Below, one piece after another: positions 1 to 5,912 of a stretch of DNA of 8,954 nt. This stretch comes from Eggerthellaceae bacterium (lineage in GTDB: Bacteria > Actinomycetota > Coriobacteriia > Coriobacteriales > Eggerthellaceae): assembly GCA_003452695.1 (NCBI GenBank), contig DMNP01000328.1:1-8954 (forward strand), given 5' to 3'. How positions within the stretch are numbered: the first letter of the stretch is position 1; each line of letters starts with the position of its first letter. A program made the position numbers and the translations under genes. The notes beneath the pieces were generated by a model. It had not been told where the DNA came from. It searched no databases and saw nothing but the letters and a program-made list of their open reading frames with translations.

Positions 1-17
1 CACTGCGGCTTCGCAGC

Positions 18-56
18 GTCGGCTTCTTCCGCCGTTCGTAGAACGGCGGAACCGAC
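18..56 (-). terminator. Long hairpin directly after tsf, without a T-tract
   Basis: TTCCGCCGTTC and GAACGGCGGAA (arms 41-51 and 27-37) form a perfect 11-base stem with a three-base loop. After a 4-base bulge an outer GTCGG/CCGAC stem (52-56 and 18-22) continues it into the last base of the tsf stop codon. No T-tract follows on the minus strand, so it may stabilise the 3' end, attenuate, or act with another factor rather than be a classical terminator. Confidence 0.45.
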
Positions 57-901
57 TATTCGCCGAGCGCGAAGCGGACGAAGTCGACGACCTTTATCGT
101 GCCGCCGAGCTCCTTGGCCACCTTGTCGGTGTAGGTCTGGATGGTCAGGTCGCCATCCTTCACGAAGGCCTGCTCGGTCAGGCAGTTCTCGGCGTAGTAC
201 TTCTCCAGGCGGCCGGTGGCAATCTTTTCCTGGATGTTCTCGGGCTTGCCAGAAGCGGCTGCCTGGGCCTTGTAGATTTCGAGCTCCTTGGCCACGACGT
301 CGGCCGGGACGGCATCGCGGTTCGGGGCGACGGGGCTCATGGCGGCTACCTGCATGGCAACGTCGCGGCCATAGGCCACGAACGCATCGGACGTCGGGTC
401 GATGCCGTCGACGTCGAAGGACATCAGCACGCCGATCTTGCCGCCCATGTGGATGTAGGAGCACACGCCGGCGTTCTCGACCAGGGCCACGCGCGAAAGC
501 TGCGTGTTCTCGCCCATGACGTGCACGCAGTCGGTGATGAGCGCGGCAACTTCCTCGTCGGCCTTCAGGGCCTCGACGTCGCCTATCTTCTTGGACAGGG
601 CGACCTTCGCGATGTTCTCGGCATAGCCCTTGAACTTCTCGTTCATGCCCACGAAGTCGGTCTCGCAATTCAGCTCGATGACCACGCCGGACTTGCCGTC
701 CTCGGCGACGAGCGCCATGACCGTGCCCTCGTTGGTGGCGCGGCCGGCCTTCTTGGCGACCTTCGCAACACCCCATTCGCGCAGCAGGTCGACGGCCTTT
801 TCCATATCGCCCTCGGCCTCGGTCAGCGCCTTCTTGCATTCCATCATGCCCGCGCCGGTCATGTCGCGGAGCTCTTTAACTTGTGCAGCAGAAATGGCCA
901 T
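56..901 (-). CDS. tsf: Translation elongation factor Ts (EF-Ts)
   Basis: EF-Ts is the cytoplasmic guanine nucleotide exchange factor that releases GDP from EF-Tu. The 281-residue protein has the full family length. It opens with the UBA-like N-terminal helical domain (about residues 1-45, with the signature around TGAGMMECKKAL at 15-26). It then carries the TDFV motif at 81-84, whose Asp-Phe pair inserts into EF-Tu in known structures. The dimerisation core follows. The ATG at 901 is preceded by a strong AGGAGG seven bases or so upstream, so the start is secure. It lies 179 bases downstream of rpsB on the same strand, the usual rpsB-tsf order, and that spacer carries strong inverted repeats. 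A long hairpin begins at its stop codon. Nothing in the protein looks damaged or unusual. Confidence 0.98.
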   Translation of the reverse strand: MAISAAQVKELRDMTGAGMMECKKALTEAEGDMEKAVDLLREWGVAKVAKKAGRATNEGTVMALVAEDGKSGVVIELNCETDFVGMNEKFKGYAENIAKVALSKKIGDVEALKADEEVAALITDCVHVMGENTQLSRVALVENAGVCSYIHMGGKIGVLMSFDVDGIDPTSDAFVAYGRDVAMQVAAMSPVAPNRDAVPADVVAKELEIYKAQAAASGKPENIQEKIATGRLEKYYAENCLTEQAFVKDGDLTIQTYTDKVAKELGGTIKVVDFVRFALGE

Positions 902-918
902 TTTATCCTCCTGACGGC

Positions 919-1067
919 TTCCTGTGGCGGTGCATTTGACTTTAAGAACCTGCGTTCCCTCGCATGCGGCACGAAGGCCGCTTAGCTCGGTCGCGCAGAA
1001 CCTTCAAGCCAACTGCACTCGCCACAGAAACCCTGTCGTCTACTTTGTTGTTCTTACCCGTTGGCTT
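919..1067 (-). promoter_or_regulatory. Structured rpsB-tsf spacer with interleaved stems
   Basis: Two strong pairings are possible in the spacer transcript. Stem A pairs AAGCCAAC (1067-1060) with GUUGGCUU (1013-1006), eight perfect pairs. Stem B pairs CUGUGGCGAGUGCA (within 1030-1014) with UGCACCGCCACAG (934-922), thirteen pairs with one bulged A, extendable by a few. Their order is A, B, A', B', so they form a pseudoknot or exclude each other. A GCGGC/GCCGC hairpin lies inside stem B. The 3' arm of B ends just before the tsf ribosome binding site. Confidence 0.55.
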
Positions 1068-1080
1068 TCAGGTTAATTCG

Positions 1081-1884
1081 TTATTCGGCAGCAGGAACCT
1101 CGGCGGGCGCCTCGGGCGCCTCGGCTGCCTCGGCGACTTCGGCGACAGTCGCGGGAGCTTCGGCGGCCTCGGCGGGCGCGGCCATCTCCTCGGCGGTCAC
1201 CGGCACGCCAATGCCGGCCATGACGGCGTCGGCGATGAACTCGGAGAGCAGGCGCACCGAGCGAATGGCGTCGTCGTTGGCGGGAATGCCGTATTCGACA
1301 TCGTCCGGGTCGCAGTTGGTGTCCAGCGTGCCGACGACCGGGATGCCCAGGCGCTTGGCTTCCTTGATGGCGATTTCCTCGCGGTTGGTGTCGATGACGA
1401 AGATGGCGTCGGGCGTGCGGCGCAGGTTGCGGATGCCGTTCAGGTTCACCTGCAGCTTGGCAAGTTCCTTGCCCAGCAGGATCTGCTCCTTCTTGGGCAG
1501 CAGGTCCATGCGTCCATCGGTCTGCATGGCCTCGAGCTCTTCCATGCGGTTCACGCGCGTGCGGATGGTGACGAAGTTGGTCATCATGCCGCCGAGCCAG
1601 CGGGCGTTCACATAGGGCATGCCGCAGCGGTTCGCCGCATCGGCGATGGGCTCCTGGGCCTGCTTCTTCGTGCCGACGAACAGGATGGTGCCACCGTTCT
1701 TGGCGAGGTTGCTGACAAAGGAGTAGGCGTTGTCCAGGCCCACGAGCGTCTGCTTCAGATCCAAGATGTAGATGTCGCCGCGGCTGCCGAAGATGTACGG
1801 CTTCATCTTGGGGTTCCAGCGGCGGGTCTGATGCCCAAAGTGGGCGCCTGCGTCGAGCAGCGTTTGAATACTGACTTTCGTCAT
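1081..1884 (-). CDS. rpsB: Small ribosomal subunit protein uS2
   Basis: S2 is a 30S subunit protein needed for S1 binding and translation initiation. The 267-residue product begins MTKVSIQTLLDAGAHFGHQT, which contains the conserved family N-terminus (AGAHFGHQTRRWNPKM), and continues through the GTKKQAQ and NARWLGGMMTNF blocks. The core ends near residue 230 and is followed by a roughly 35-residue tail made almost only of Ala, Glu, Pro and Val. Such acidic Ala-rich tails are common in actinobacterial S2 and are probably disordered. The start is fixed by the purine-rich AGGAGAAGGAT just before ATG. A -10-like TATACT about 115 bases upstream suggests its own promoter with a leader that can fold into a nested stem. 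In E. coli S2 represses its own operon through its leader; the same here is inference. Confidence 0.98.
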   Translation of the reverse strand: MTKVSIQTLLDAGAHFGHQTRRWNPKMKPYIFGSRGDIYILDLKQTLVGLDNAYSFVSNLAKNGGTILFVGTKKQAQEPIADAANRCGMPYVNARWLGGMMTNFVTIRTRVNRMEELEAMQTDGRMDLLPKKEQILLGKELAKLQVNLNGIRNLRRTPDAIFVIDTNREEIAIKEAKRLGIPVVGTLDTNCDPDDVEYGIPANDDAIRSVRLLSEFIADAVMAGIGVPVTAEEMAAPAEAAEAPATVAEVAEAAEAPEAPAEVPAAE

Positions 1885-1910
1885 ATCCTTCTCCTATTCG
1901 TTAGTCCTCT

Positions 1911-1976
1911 GCCCGCGGTCAGCCCCGATGTCCGCAGCCTTTTCCGGTGGCCACTAGCGGTTCGGGTCGCACGGGC
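1911..1976 (-). promoter_or_regulatory. Structured 5' leader of rpsB
   Basis: Three helices nest inside one another in the predicted rpsB leader: GCCCGUG (1976-1970) with CGCGGGC (1917-1911), CCCGA (1966-1962) with UCGGG (1928-1924), and CCGC (1960-1957) with GCGG (1935-1932). A small GGCC/GGCU stem around an A-rich loop lies inside. The element ends about 25 bases before the ATG. Placement resembles ribosomal protein autoregulatory leaders; S2 binding is inference. Confidence 0.45.
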
Positions 1977-1998
1977 ATGTGTGATTAGAAACTGGGAA

Positions 1999-2029
1999 AG
2001 TATACCCCCGAATACCGTCCTGCGCAGGA
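1999..2029 (-). promoter_or_regulatory. Candidate rpsB promoter with a palindrome near -35
   Basis: TATACT on the minus strand (1999-2004) matches five of six -10 positions. No good -35 hexamer lies at 16-18 bases. A perfect 12-base palindrome, TCCTGCGCAGGA (2018-2029), begins 13 bases upstream of the -10 and covers most of the -35 region, so a protein bound there could repress or activate. The start would be near 1992, giving a leader of about 108 bases to rpsB. Confidence 0.45.
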
Positions 2030-2065
2030 AATCCACGGAAAGGCAGTCGTGAAAGCTGGCGGGGC

Positions 2066-2095
2066 GCCATCGTTTGCGGCACCGCAAGCGATGGC
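2066..2095 (-). terminator. Hairpin between the ATPase gene and rpsB
   Basis: GCCATCG and CGATGGC flank an inner TTGCGG/CCGCAA pairing, giving two stacked stems separated by one mismatch (C-A in the minus-strand RNA). It lies about 75 bases after the ATPase stop and upstream of the rpsB promoter. No T-tract follows. It could end or process the metal-unit transcript, but its role is not shown by the sequence. Confidence 0.4.
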
Positions 2096-2168
2096 GTCCC
2101 GAAGCCGCTGGTCCTCGAAGGACAGATCGGGCAGGCGGAGCCGGGGGCGGGCACCCGAGGCTGCAGTG

Positions 2169-4250
2169 CTACAGCCGATAGGGGCGGCTGGCATCCAGAC
2201 CGAGCGCGATAGTGGTTACATTGTGCAGCAGGCTGGAAGTCTGGGGAGTGACAAGCCCCGTTACGCCACCCACCATGAAGGCCGTGTTCAAGCCCATAAC
2301 CTGGGCAAAGCTGCGATCCATGCGCTCGGACAGGGCGCGCGAGAGCCGCACGAGCGCAATGATGGACGACAGGTCCCCGTCCGCCAGCGTGATATCCGCA
2401 ACCTCCTTGGCAATGGCGGTCCCCTGCCCCATGGCAATGCCCACGTCGGCATGGGCGAGCGCAGGCGCATCGTTCACGCCGTCGCCGACCATCACGACAT
2501 TGCGGCCCTCTGCCTTCAGCTGTTCGACGAGCGCGAACTTGTCTTCTGGCAGCATGTTGGCATGGAACTCGGAAAGCCCCGACGCACGCGCGATGCGCTC
2601 GGCGGTATGCTCGCTATCGCCCGTGGCCATGATAACGCGCTCGAAGCCCAGGGCGCGCAGGTCGGCAACCGCTTCGGCGACGCCGCTTTTCAGCGGGTCC
2701 TCTATGCCGATGACGCCGACGAGCTTGCCGTCGACCGCCAGGTACAGCGGCGAGAGCCCGTCGAGCTCTTTCAGGATGCGGTTGCGCTGCCGCTTGGTGA
2801 TGACCACGCCCTCGTCTTCCACGATGAAATGATCCGAGCCGATGACGGCCCGGGCGCCGTTCATGGTGGAGGCGATGCCGTGGGCCACGATGTATTCCAC
2901 ATCGCCGTGCAGATGGCGGTGCTGCAGGTTCTGTTCCAAGGCGGCGTTCACGACCGCCCGGGCCACGGGATGGGGGAAATGCTCTTCCAGGCACGCTGCG
3001 AAGCGCAGCACCTGACGCTTCGGCCAGCCTTCGCTGCCGAGCACCTTCACCACGCGCGGCGTGGCCTCGGTCAGGGTGCCCGTCTTGTCGAAGAGCAGGG
3101 TGTCGGCGTCGCGCACGGCATCGAAGTACTTCGATCCCTTCACGGTGAAACCCGCCCGCGCCGACTGGCTCATGGCCGAGAGCACGGCGATGGACCCGGT
3201 CAGGCGCAGGCCGCACGAATAGTCCACCATGAGCGCGGCCGACGTGCGCACGATGGAGCGCGTGGCAAGCGCAACGATGCCGGCGAACAGGAAGTTCCAC
3301 GGCACGATGCGCGCCGCAAGCCGCTCGCGGCGCTTCTGACGCTCGGATTGGTACATCTCGGCATTGTGCACGAGCGATACGATGGAGCGCAGGCGCGATT
3401 CGCCCGGCGCGGCCTTGCAACGCACGACGATCTGGCCCTCTTCGACCGACGTGCCTGCAAAGACGTCGTCGCCGACCGTGCGCTCGATGGCAAGCGGCTC
3501 GCCGGTAAGCGAAGCCTGGTTCACCATGGCCACGCCCGATTCCACGACCCCGTCCACGGCCACGGGCATGCCCGTGCGCACGACGACGAGGTCGCCCTGG
3601 CGCAGATTTCGCGCATCCACCTGCACTTCGTTCCCGTCTTCCAGCCTGCAGGCCATGTCAGCCACGTCGAGCAGCGCATCGATGAGCGCGCTCTCCGAAC
3701 GCGCCTCGGTGTATTTCTCCATGGTCTCGCCCACGTCCAACAGGAACATGGTCTCGCCCGCCGTCTTCGGGTCCATCTGCACGAGCGACATCGCAATGGC
3801 CGATGCGTCCAGCACGGGAACGTCGAGCCGGGCATGGCGCAGCGACGCGATTGCCTGGCGCAGGAACGGAAGGAAGGCGATTACGTTGTAGACCATGGCA
3901 ACGGGCTGGGGAAACAGCCACCTGCGCACGAGGTAGGTGCCGGCCATCCACGCAAGGTCCTGCAGCAGCTGGCGCGTCTGCACTGACGTGGAAAGCGAAT
4001 GGGTGCCGCGGGCTTTCTCGATGGCCGCCCGGTCGATGCCGCGCAGGTATGCAAGCACACGGCTTCGCGTCTCCGCGCCCGCGACGTAGCGGACGGCAAT
4101 CGCGCCGATGCGCGGGTACACGCGGGCATCGGCAATGTCAGGGCATTCCCCGAGCACGGCTTCGAGCGGACCCATGTCCTCGGAGGGCACAGGACCCTGC
4201 AACCCGACACGCATCCTGCCGGGTATTTCCTTTTCGACAGTGAACTTCAT
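2169..4250 (-). CDS. P1B-like metal cation-transporting P-type ATPase
   Basis: A membrane ATPase that probably exports a transition metal. The 693-residue protein has an N-terminal HMA-like region (1-75, with IPGRMRV) that lacks the metal-binding CxxC. Two weak membrane pairs follow (about 97-137 and 145-178), then the actuator domain with TGEP at 249-252. Another membrane pair (315-360) carries Ser345-Cys346-Gly347 where classical P1B pumps have CPx. Then come phosphorylation site DKTGT at 388-392, the HP motif of the nucleotide domain at 427-428, the GDGVND hinge at 589-594 and a final membrane pair. The ATG at 4250 is preferred over an upstream in-frame start at 4298, because that extension reads the repeat end of the neighbouring gene out of frame. 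The PacL-like gene lies 7 bases upstream, implying one operon and a joint membrane complex. The substrate metal cannot be read from the sequence. Confidence 0.93.
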   Translation of the reverse strand: MKFTVEKEIPGRMRVGLQGPVPSEDMGPLEAVLGECPDIADARVYPRIGAIAVRYVAGAETRSRVLAYLRGIDRAAIEKARGTHSLSTSVQTRQLLQDLAWMAGTYLVRRWLFPQPVAMVYNVIAFLPFLRQAIASLRHARLDVPVLDASAIAMSLVQMDPKTAGETMFLLDVGETMEKYTEARSESALIDALLDVADMACRLEDGNEVQVDARNLRQGDLVVVRTGMPVAVDGVVESGVAMVNQASLTGEPLAIERTVGDDVFAGTSVEEGQIVVRCKAAPGESRLRSIVSLVHNAEMYQSERQKRRERLAARIVPWNFLFAGIVALATRSIVRTSAALMVDYSCGLRLTGSIAVLSAMSQSARAGFTVKGSKYFDAVRDADTLLFDKTGTLTEATPRVVKVLGSEGWPKRQVLRFAACLEEHFPHPVARAVVNAALEQNLQHRHLHGDVEYIVAHGIASTMNGARAVIGSDHFIVEDEGVVITKRQRNRILKELDGLSPLYLAVDGKLVGVIGIEDPLKSGVAEAVADLRALGFERVIMATGDSEHTAERIARASGLSEFHANMLPEDKFALVEQLKAEGRNVVMVGDGVNDAPALAHADVGIAMGQGTAIAKEVADITLADGDLSSIIALVRLSRALSERMDRSFAQVMGLNTAFMVGGVTGLVTPQTSSLLHNVTTIALGLDASRPYRL

Positions 4251-4257
4251 GAGGCCG

Positions 4258-4509
4258 CTACTTCGCGTCTTTCGCGTCTTTCTCGTCTTTCTCGCCATCC
4301 GCGATGAAGGACGCCTCGGCCACCATGTCGTCGTATTCGGCCTTGGCCTTCTCGACGATGGTCTCGTATTCGTGCTTGGCCTTCATGCCCTGTGCCATAA
4401 CGTGCACATAGCCCTTCTTGGCAGCTTTCGACGTGGCAGCTTTCAGGCCCACCGTGCCGATGAGGAAGCCGAGTCCGGTGAAAAGTGCGTTCTTGGTAGC
4501 GCGCTCCAT
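4258..4509 (-). CDS. PacL-like small membrane protein (DUF6110/DUF1490-like)
   Basis: An 83-residue protein with one glycine-rich hydrophobic span (about residues 8-24), then a TSKAAKKGYVHVMAQGMKAK block and an amphipathic helix to about residue 70. From memory this pattern fits the DUF6110 and DUF1490 families, which are encoded beside P1B ATPases. The mycobacterial members (PacL) are membrane chaperones that scaffold metal-efflux ATPases such as CtpC. The immediate ATPase neighbour supports that role here. The C-terminus differs from PacL: instead of a His/Asp metal-binding motif it ends in a three-residue repeat of Lys, Asp and Glu/Ala. The start at 4509 has AAAGGA seven bases upstream. 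It is the first gene of the metal unit, behind an AT-rich promoter with a dyad. Family membership is likely; metal handling is inference. Confidence 0.85.
   Translation of the reverse strand: MERATKNALFTGLGFLIGTVGLKAATSKAAKKGYVHVMAQGMKAKHEYETIVEKAKAEYDDMVAEASFIADGEKDEKDAKDAK
4261..4295 (-). repeat. Short 9-base tandem repeat coding a charged tail
   Basis: About four imperfect copies of a 9-base unit (GACGCGAAA and GACGAGAAA variants on the minus strand) encode the final Glu-Lys-Asp / Ala-Lys-Asp residues of the PacL-like protein. Read in the ATPase frame, the same bases give the RKTRKTRKT-type extension that makes the ATPase reading frame look 16 residues longer. The repeat could vary in copy number by slippage without shifting frame, since its unit is a multiple of three. 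Confidence 0.7.
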
Positions 4510-4525
4510 TGACGAATCCTTTCTC

Positions 4526-4547
4526 TAAGTTACACACCTATAACTAA
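4526..4547. promoter_or_regulatory. Candidate operator dyad of the metal unit
   Basis: An inverted repeat with 7-base arms, TTAGTTA and TAACTTA on the minus strand (6 of 7 positions complementary), separated by 8 bases. It sits at the downstream edge of the proposed -10 and across the expected transcription start of the PacL-like/ATPase unit, in an AT-rich island unlike the surrounding DNA. Three direct copies of AACTRA (plus strand, at 4542, 4551 and 4556) overlap and adjoin it. Placement suits a repressor such as a metal-sensing DtxR/MntR or ArsR-type protein, but I do not recognise an exact consensus. Confidence 0.4.
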
Positions 4548-4574
4548 AATAACTGAACTAACCATTCTCGTCTA
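4546..4574 (-). promoter_or_regulatory. Candidate promoter for the PacL-like/ATPase unit
   Basis: On the minus strand TAGACG (4569-4574, four of six matches to the -35 consensus) is followed after 17 bases by TATTTT (4546-4551, four of six to the -10). The start point would lie about 30 bases before the ATG at 4509. A 10-base perfect palindrome, CTAGCGCTAG at 4572-4581, overlaps the -35. Other hexamer choices in this AT-rich stretch are possible. Confidence 0.4.
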
Positions 4575-4581
4575 GCGCTAG

Positions 4582-4612
4582 TTGCTGCCCACGGCCACAC
4601 CGTGGGCAGTAA
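4582..4612. repeat. Perfect hairpin in the divergent intergenic region
   Basis: CTGCCCACGG (4585-4594) and CCGTGGGCAG (4600-4609) form a perfect 10-base stem around a 5-base loop, extendable by one G-T and two A-T pairs to 4582-4612. Neither side has a T-tract, so it is not a typical intrinsic terminator. It lies between the leftward metal-unit promoter and the rightward engB promoter, where it could be an operator or a barrier between the two units. Confidence 0.55.
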
Positions 4613-4651
4613 CAGCGCCATTGCAGCGCGGGCCGTCGTACGTGATGCCAT

Positions 4652-4680
4652 GCGGCAAGTCGATGCGTTCGTGTTATCAT
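4652..4680 (+). promoter_or_regulatory. Candidate promoter for the small peptide gene and engB
   Basis: TATCAT at 4675-4680 matches five of six -10 positions and is preceded by TGT, an extended -10. Seventeen bases upstream, GCGGCA (4652-4657) is a weak -35 (three of six). The predicted start is about 25 bases before the ATG at 4712, giving a short leader with just room for the ribosome binding site. Confidence 0.5.
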
Positions 4681-4711
4681 CGGCATCGCAACCACGATGA
4701 AAGGAACCCCT

Positions 4712-4792
4712 ATGAAACAGCATAAGTTCTGGGCGATCGCGGCCACGGTGTGCATGGTCATGGCGCTGTACACCGGCTACAAGCACAAGTAG
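4712..4792 (+). CDS. 26-residue single-span membrane peptide
   Basis: A short frame beginning MKQHKFWAIAA, continuing through TVCMVMALYTGY and ending KHK. Basic ends flank one hydrophobic helix, which suits a small inner-membrane protein. A good AAAGGA ribosome binding site ends about six bases before the ATG, and an extended -10 promoter lies just upstream, so it looks expressed. Its TAG stop (4790-4792) is separated by one base from the ATG of engB, which has no convincing ribosome binding site of its own. This suggests translational coupling. From memory, small membrane proteins with CMVMAxYxGxK-type helices occur in Coriobacteriia and Clostridia (some annotated DUF6219). I could not check this, and the function is unknown. 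Confidence 0.65.
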   Translation: MKQHKFWAIAATVCMVMALYTGYKHK

Positions 4793-4793
4793 A

Positions 4794-5384
4794 ATGGCGG
4801 ACATAAGCTTCAAGGGCGTTTCGTTCGAGCGCTCGTACGGAACGTCCGCTCAGTTGCCCGAATCCACGTTGCCCGAAATTTCGTTTGCCGGCAGGTCGAA
4901 TGTGGGCAAGTCCTCGCTGCTGAACAAGCTGTGCAACCACAAGGGGCTGGCCAAGGTGTCGCAGACGCCGGGCAAGACCGCCACCATCAACTTCTTCGAC
5001 GCGAAGGCGGCCTATCTGGTGGACTTGCCGGGATACGGCTATGCGCGCGTATCGCTTTCAGAACGCGACCGGTGGGCCGAGCTTATCGAGGGCTATTTCA
5101 ACCAGGACCGCAACTTCGCCCTGGTGTGCTCGCTCATCGACATCCGCCATCCCGCAAGCCAGCTCGACGAGAACATGGTAGGTTTTCTGCAAGAGGCCGA
5201 ACTGCCCTACCTCATCGTGCTGACCAAGGGCGACAAGTTGTCGAAATCGAAATGCAGCCAACAACGGGCGGCGCTGAAGAAGCAGCTCGCTATACCCGAC
5301 GACGTGCCCATGATCCTGACCTCGTCGCTGAAGGGCGACGGCATCGACAAGCTGCGCATGACGATAGCGGGATACGTCGCCTAA
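4794..5384 (+). CDS. engB: Ribosome-biogenesis GTPase EngB/YsxC/YihA
   Basis: A cytoplasmic GTPase of the TrmE-Era-EngA-YihA-Septin group that helps assemble the large ribosomal subunit and is essential in many bacteria. The 196-residue length is typical. Visible motifs are the P-loop GRSNVGKS (33-40), the family QTPGKT switch (57-62), DLPGYGYA (77-84), the EngB-specific DIRHP (116-120), TKGDK (144-148) for guanine recognition and the SSLKGDG G5 region (177-183). The ATG at 4794 follows the stop codon of the small membrane peptide by one base. Purines before it overlap that stop and do not form a clear Shine-Dalgarno site, so reinitiation from the upstream peptide is likely. The gene converges on rnhA with a 36-base gap that holds no clear terminator. 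Confidence 0.97.
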   Translation: MADISFKGVSFERSYGTSAQLPESTLPEISFAGRSNVGKSSLLNKLCNHKGLAKVSQTPGKTATINFFDAKAAYLVDLPGYGYARVSLSERDRWAELIEGYFNQDRNFALVCSLIDIRHPASQLDENMVGFLQEAELPYLIVLTKGDKLSKSKCSQQRAALKKQLAIPDDVPMILTSSLKGDGIDKLRMTIAGYVA

Positions 5385-5420
5385 ATCGACTAGAACACTA
5401 GCCGCTGCGCAGGCGGGAAT

Positions 5421-5912
5421 CTACTGCGCGCCCGATTCGAAGCCGGTATCGGGAACGAGGTTGCCGGCATCGTCGGCTGCGGTGGTGGCCAGAGCGTCGC
5501 AACGCTCGTTCTCGGCATGGCCCGCATGGCCGCGCACCCAGTGGTACGACACGGCATGCGGTTGAACTGCGGCTATCAGCCGTTTCCACAAATCGACGTT
5601 CTTCACGGGCTGCTTGCTGGCATTCTTCCAGCCACGGCGCTGCCATCCGCCGATCCAGTTGTCCGTGAAGGCCTTCACGACGTACTGCGAATCGGAGTAG
5701 AAATCCACCGAGCAGGGGCGCTTCAGCGCCTCGAAACCGGCGATGGCCCCCATCAGCTCCATGCGGTTGTTCGTGGTCTGGCGGTATCCCTGGGAAAGCT
5801 CGCGTTCGTGCACGCCGCCTATCGGGTCGGTGAAGCGCAGCACGGTGCCATAGCCGCCCGGACCCGGGTTGCCCCGCGACGAACCATCCGAATAGATTTC
5901 CACATGCTGCAT
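5421..5912 (-). CDS. rnhA: Ribonuclease HI
   Basis: RNase HI cleaves the RNA strand of RNA-DNA hybrids during replication and R-loop removal. The 163-residue protein aligns by eye along its whole length with the E. coli enzyme: [16 protein letters not shown] near the N-terminus, [19 protein letters not shown], the basic protrusion [21 protein letters not shown] and [15 protein letters not shown]. The catalytic acids are Asp9, Glu52, Asp74 and Asp139, with His129 in the flexible loop, so the enzyme should be active. The ATG at 5912 is chosen because GGGAGG ends nine bases upstream; an in-frame GTG at 5921 touches that site and leaves no spacing. It starts 28 bases after the stop of the upstream NlpC/P60 gene on the same strand, so co-transcription is likely. 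Confidence 0.97.
   Translation of the reverse strand: MQHVEIYSDGSSRGNPGPGGYGTVLRFTDPIGGVHERELSQGYRQTTNNRMELMGAIAGFEALKRPCSVDFYSDSQYVVKAFTDNWIGGWQRRGWKNASKQPVKNVDLWKRLIAAVQPHAVSYHWVRGHAGHAENERCDALATTAADDAGNLVPDTGFESGAQ

Noticed and set aside
2049..3986. A 645-codon open frame on the plus strand opposite the ATPase gene
   Set aside because: It is a GC-rich antisense shadow. The opposite strand encodes all the P-type ATPase motifs, and this product is His/Arg-rich with no recognisable domain.
4251..4298. Upstream ATG at 4298 for the ATPase gene
   Set aside because: The 16 added residues are an out-of-frame reading of the charged repeat in the PacL-like gene. No ribosome binding site supports it.
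5385..5420. Small GC stem between convergent engB and rnhA as a shared terminator
   Set aside because: The pairing is only about four bases and there is no T-tract on either strand.
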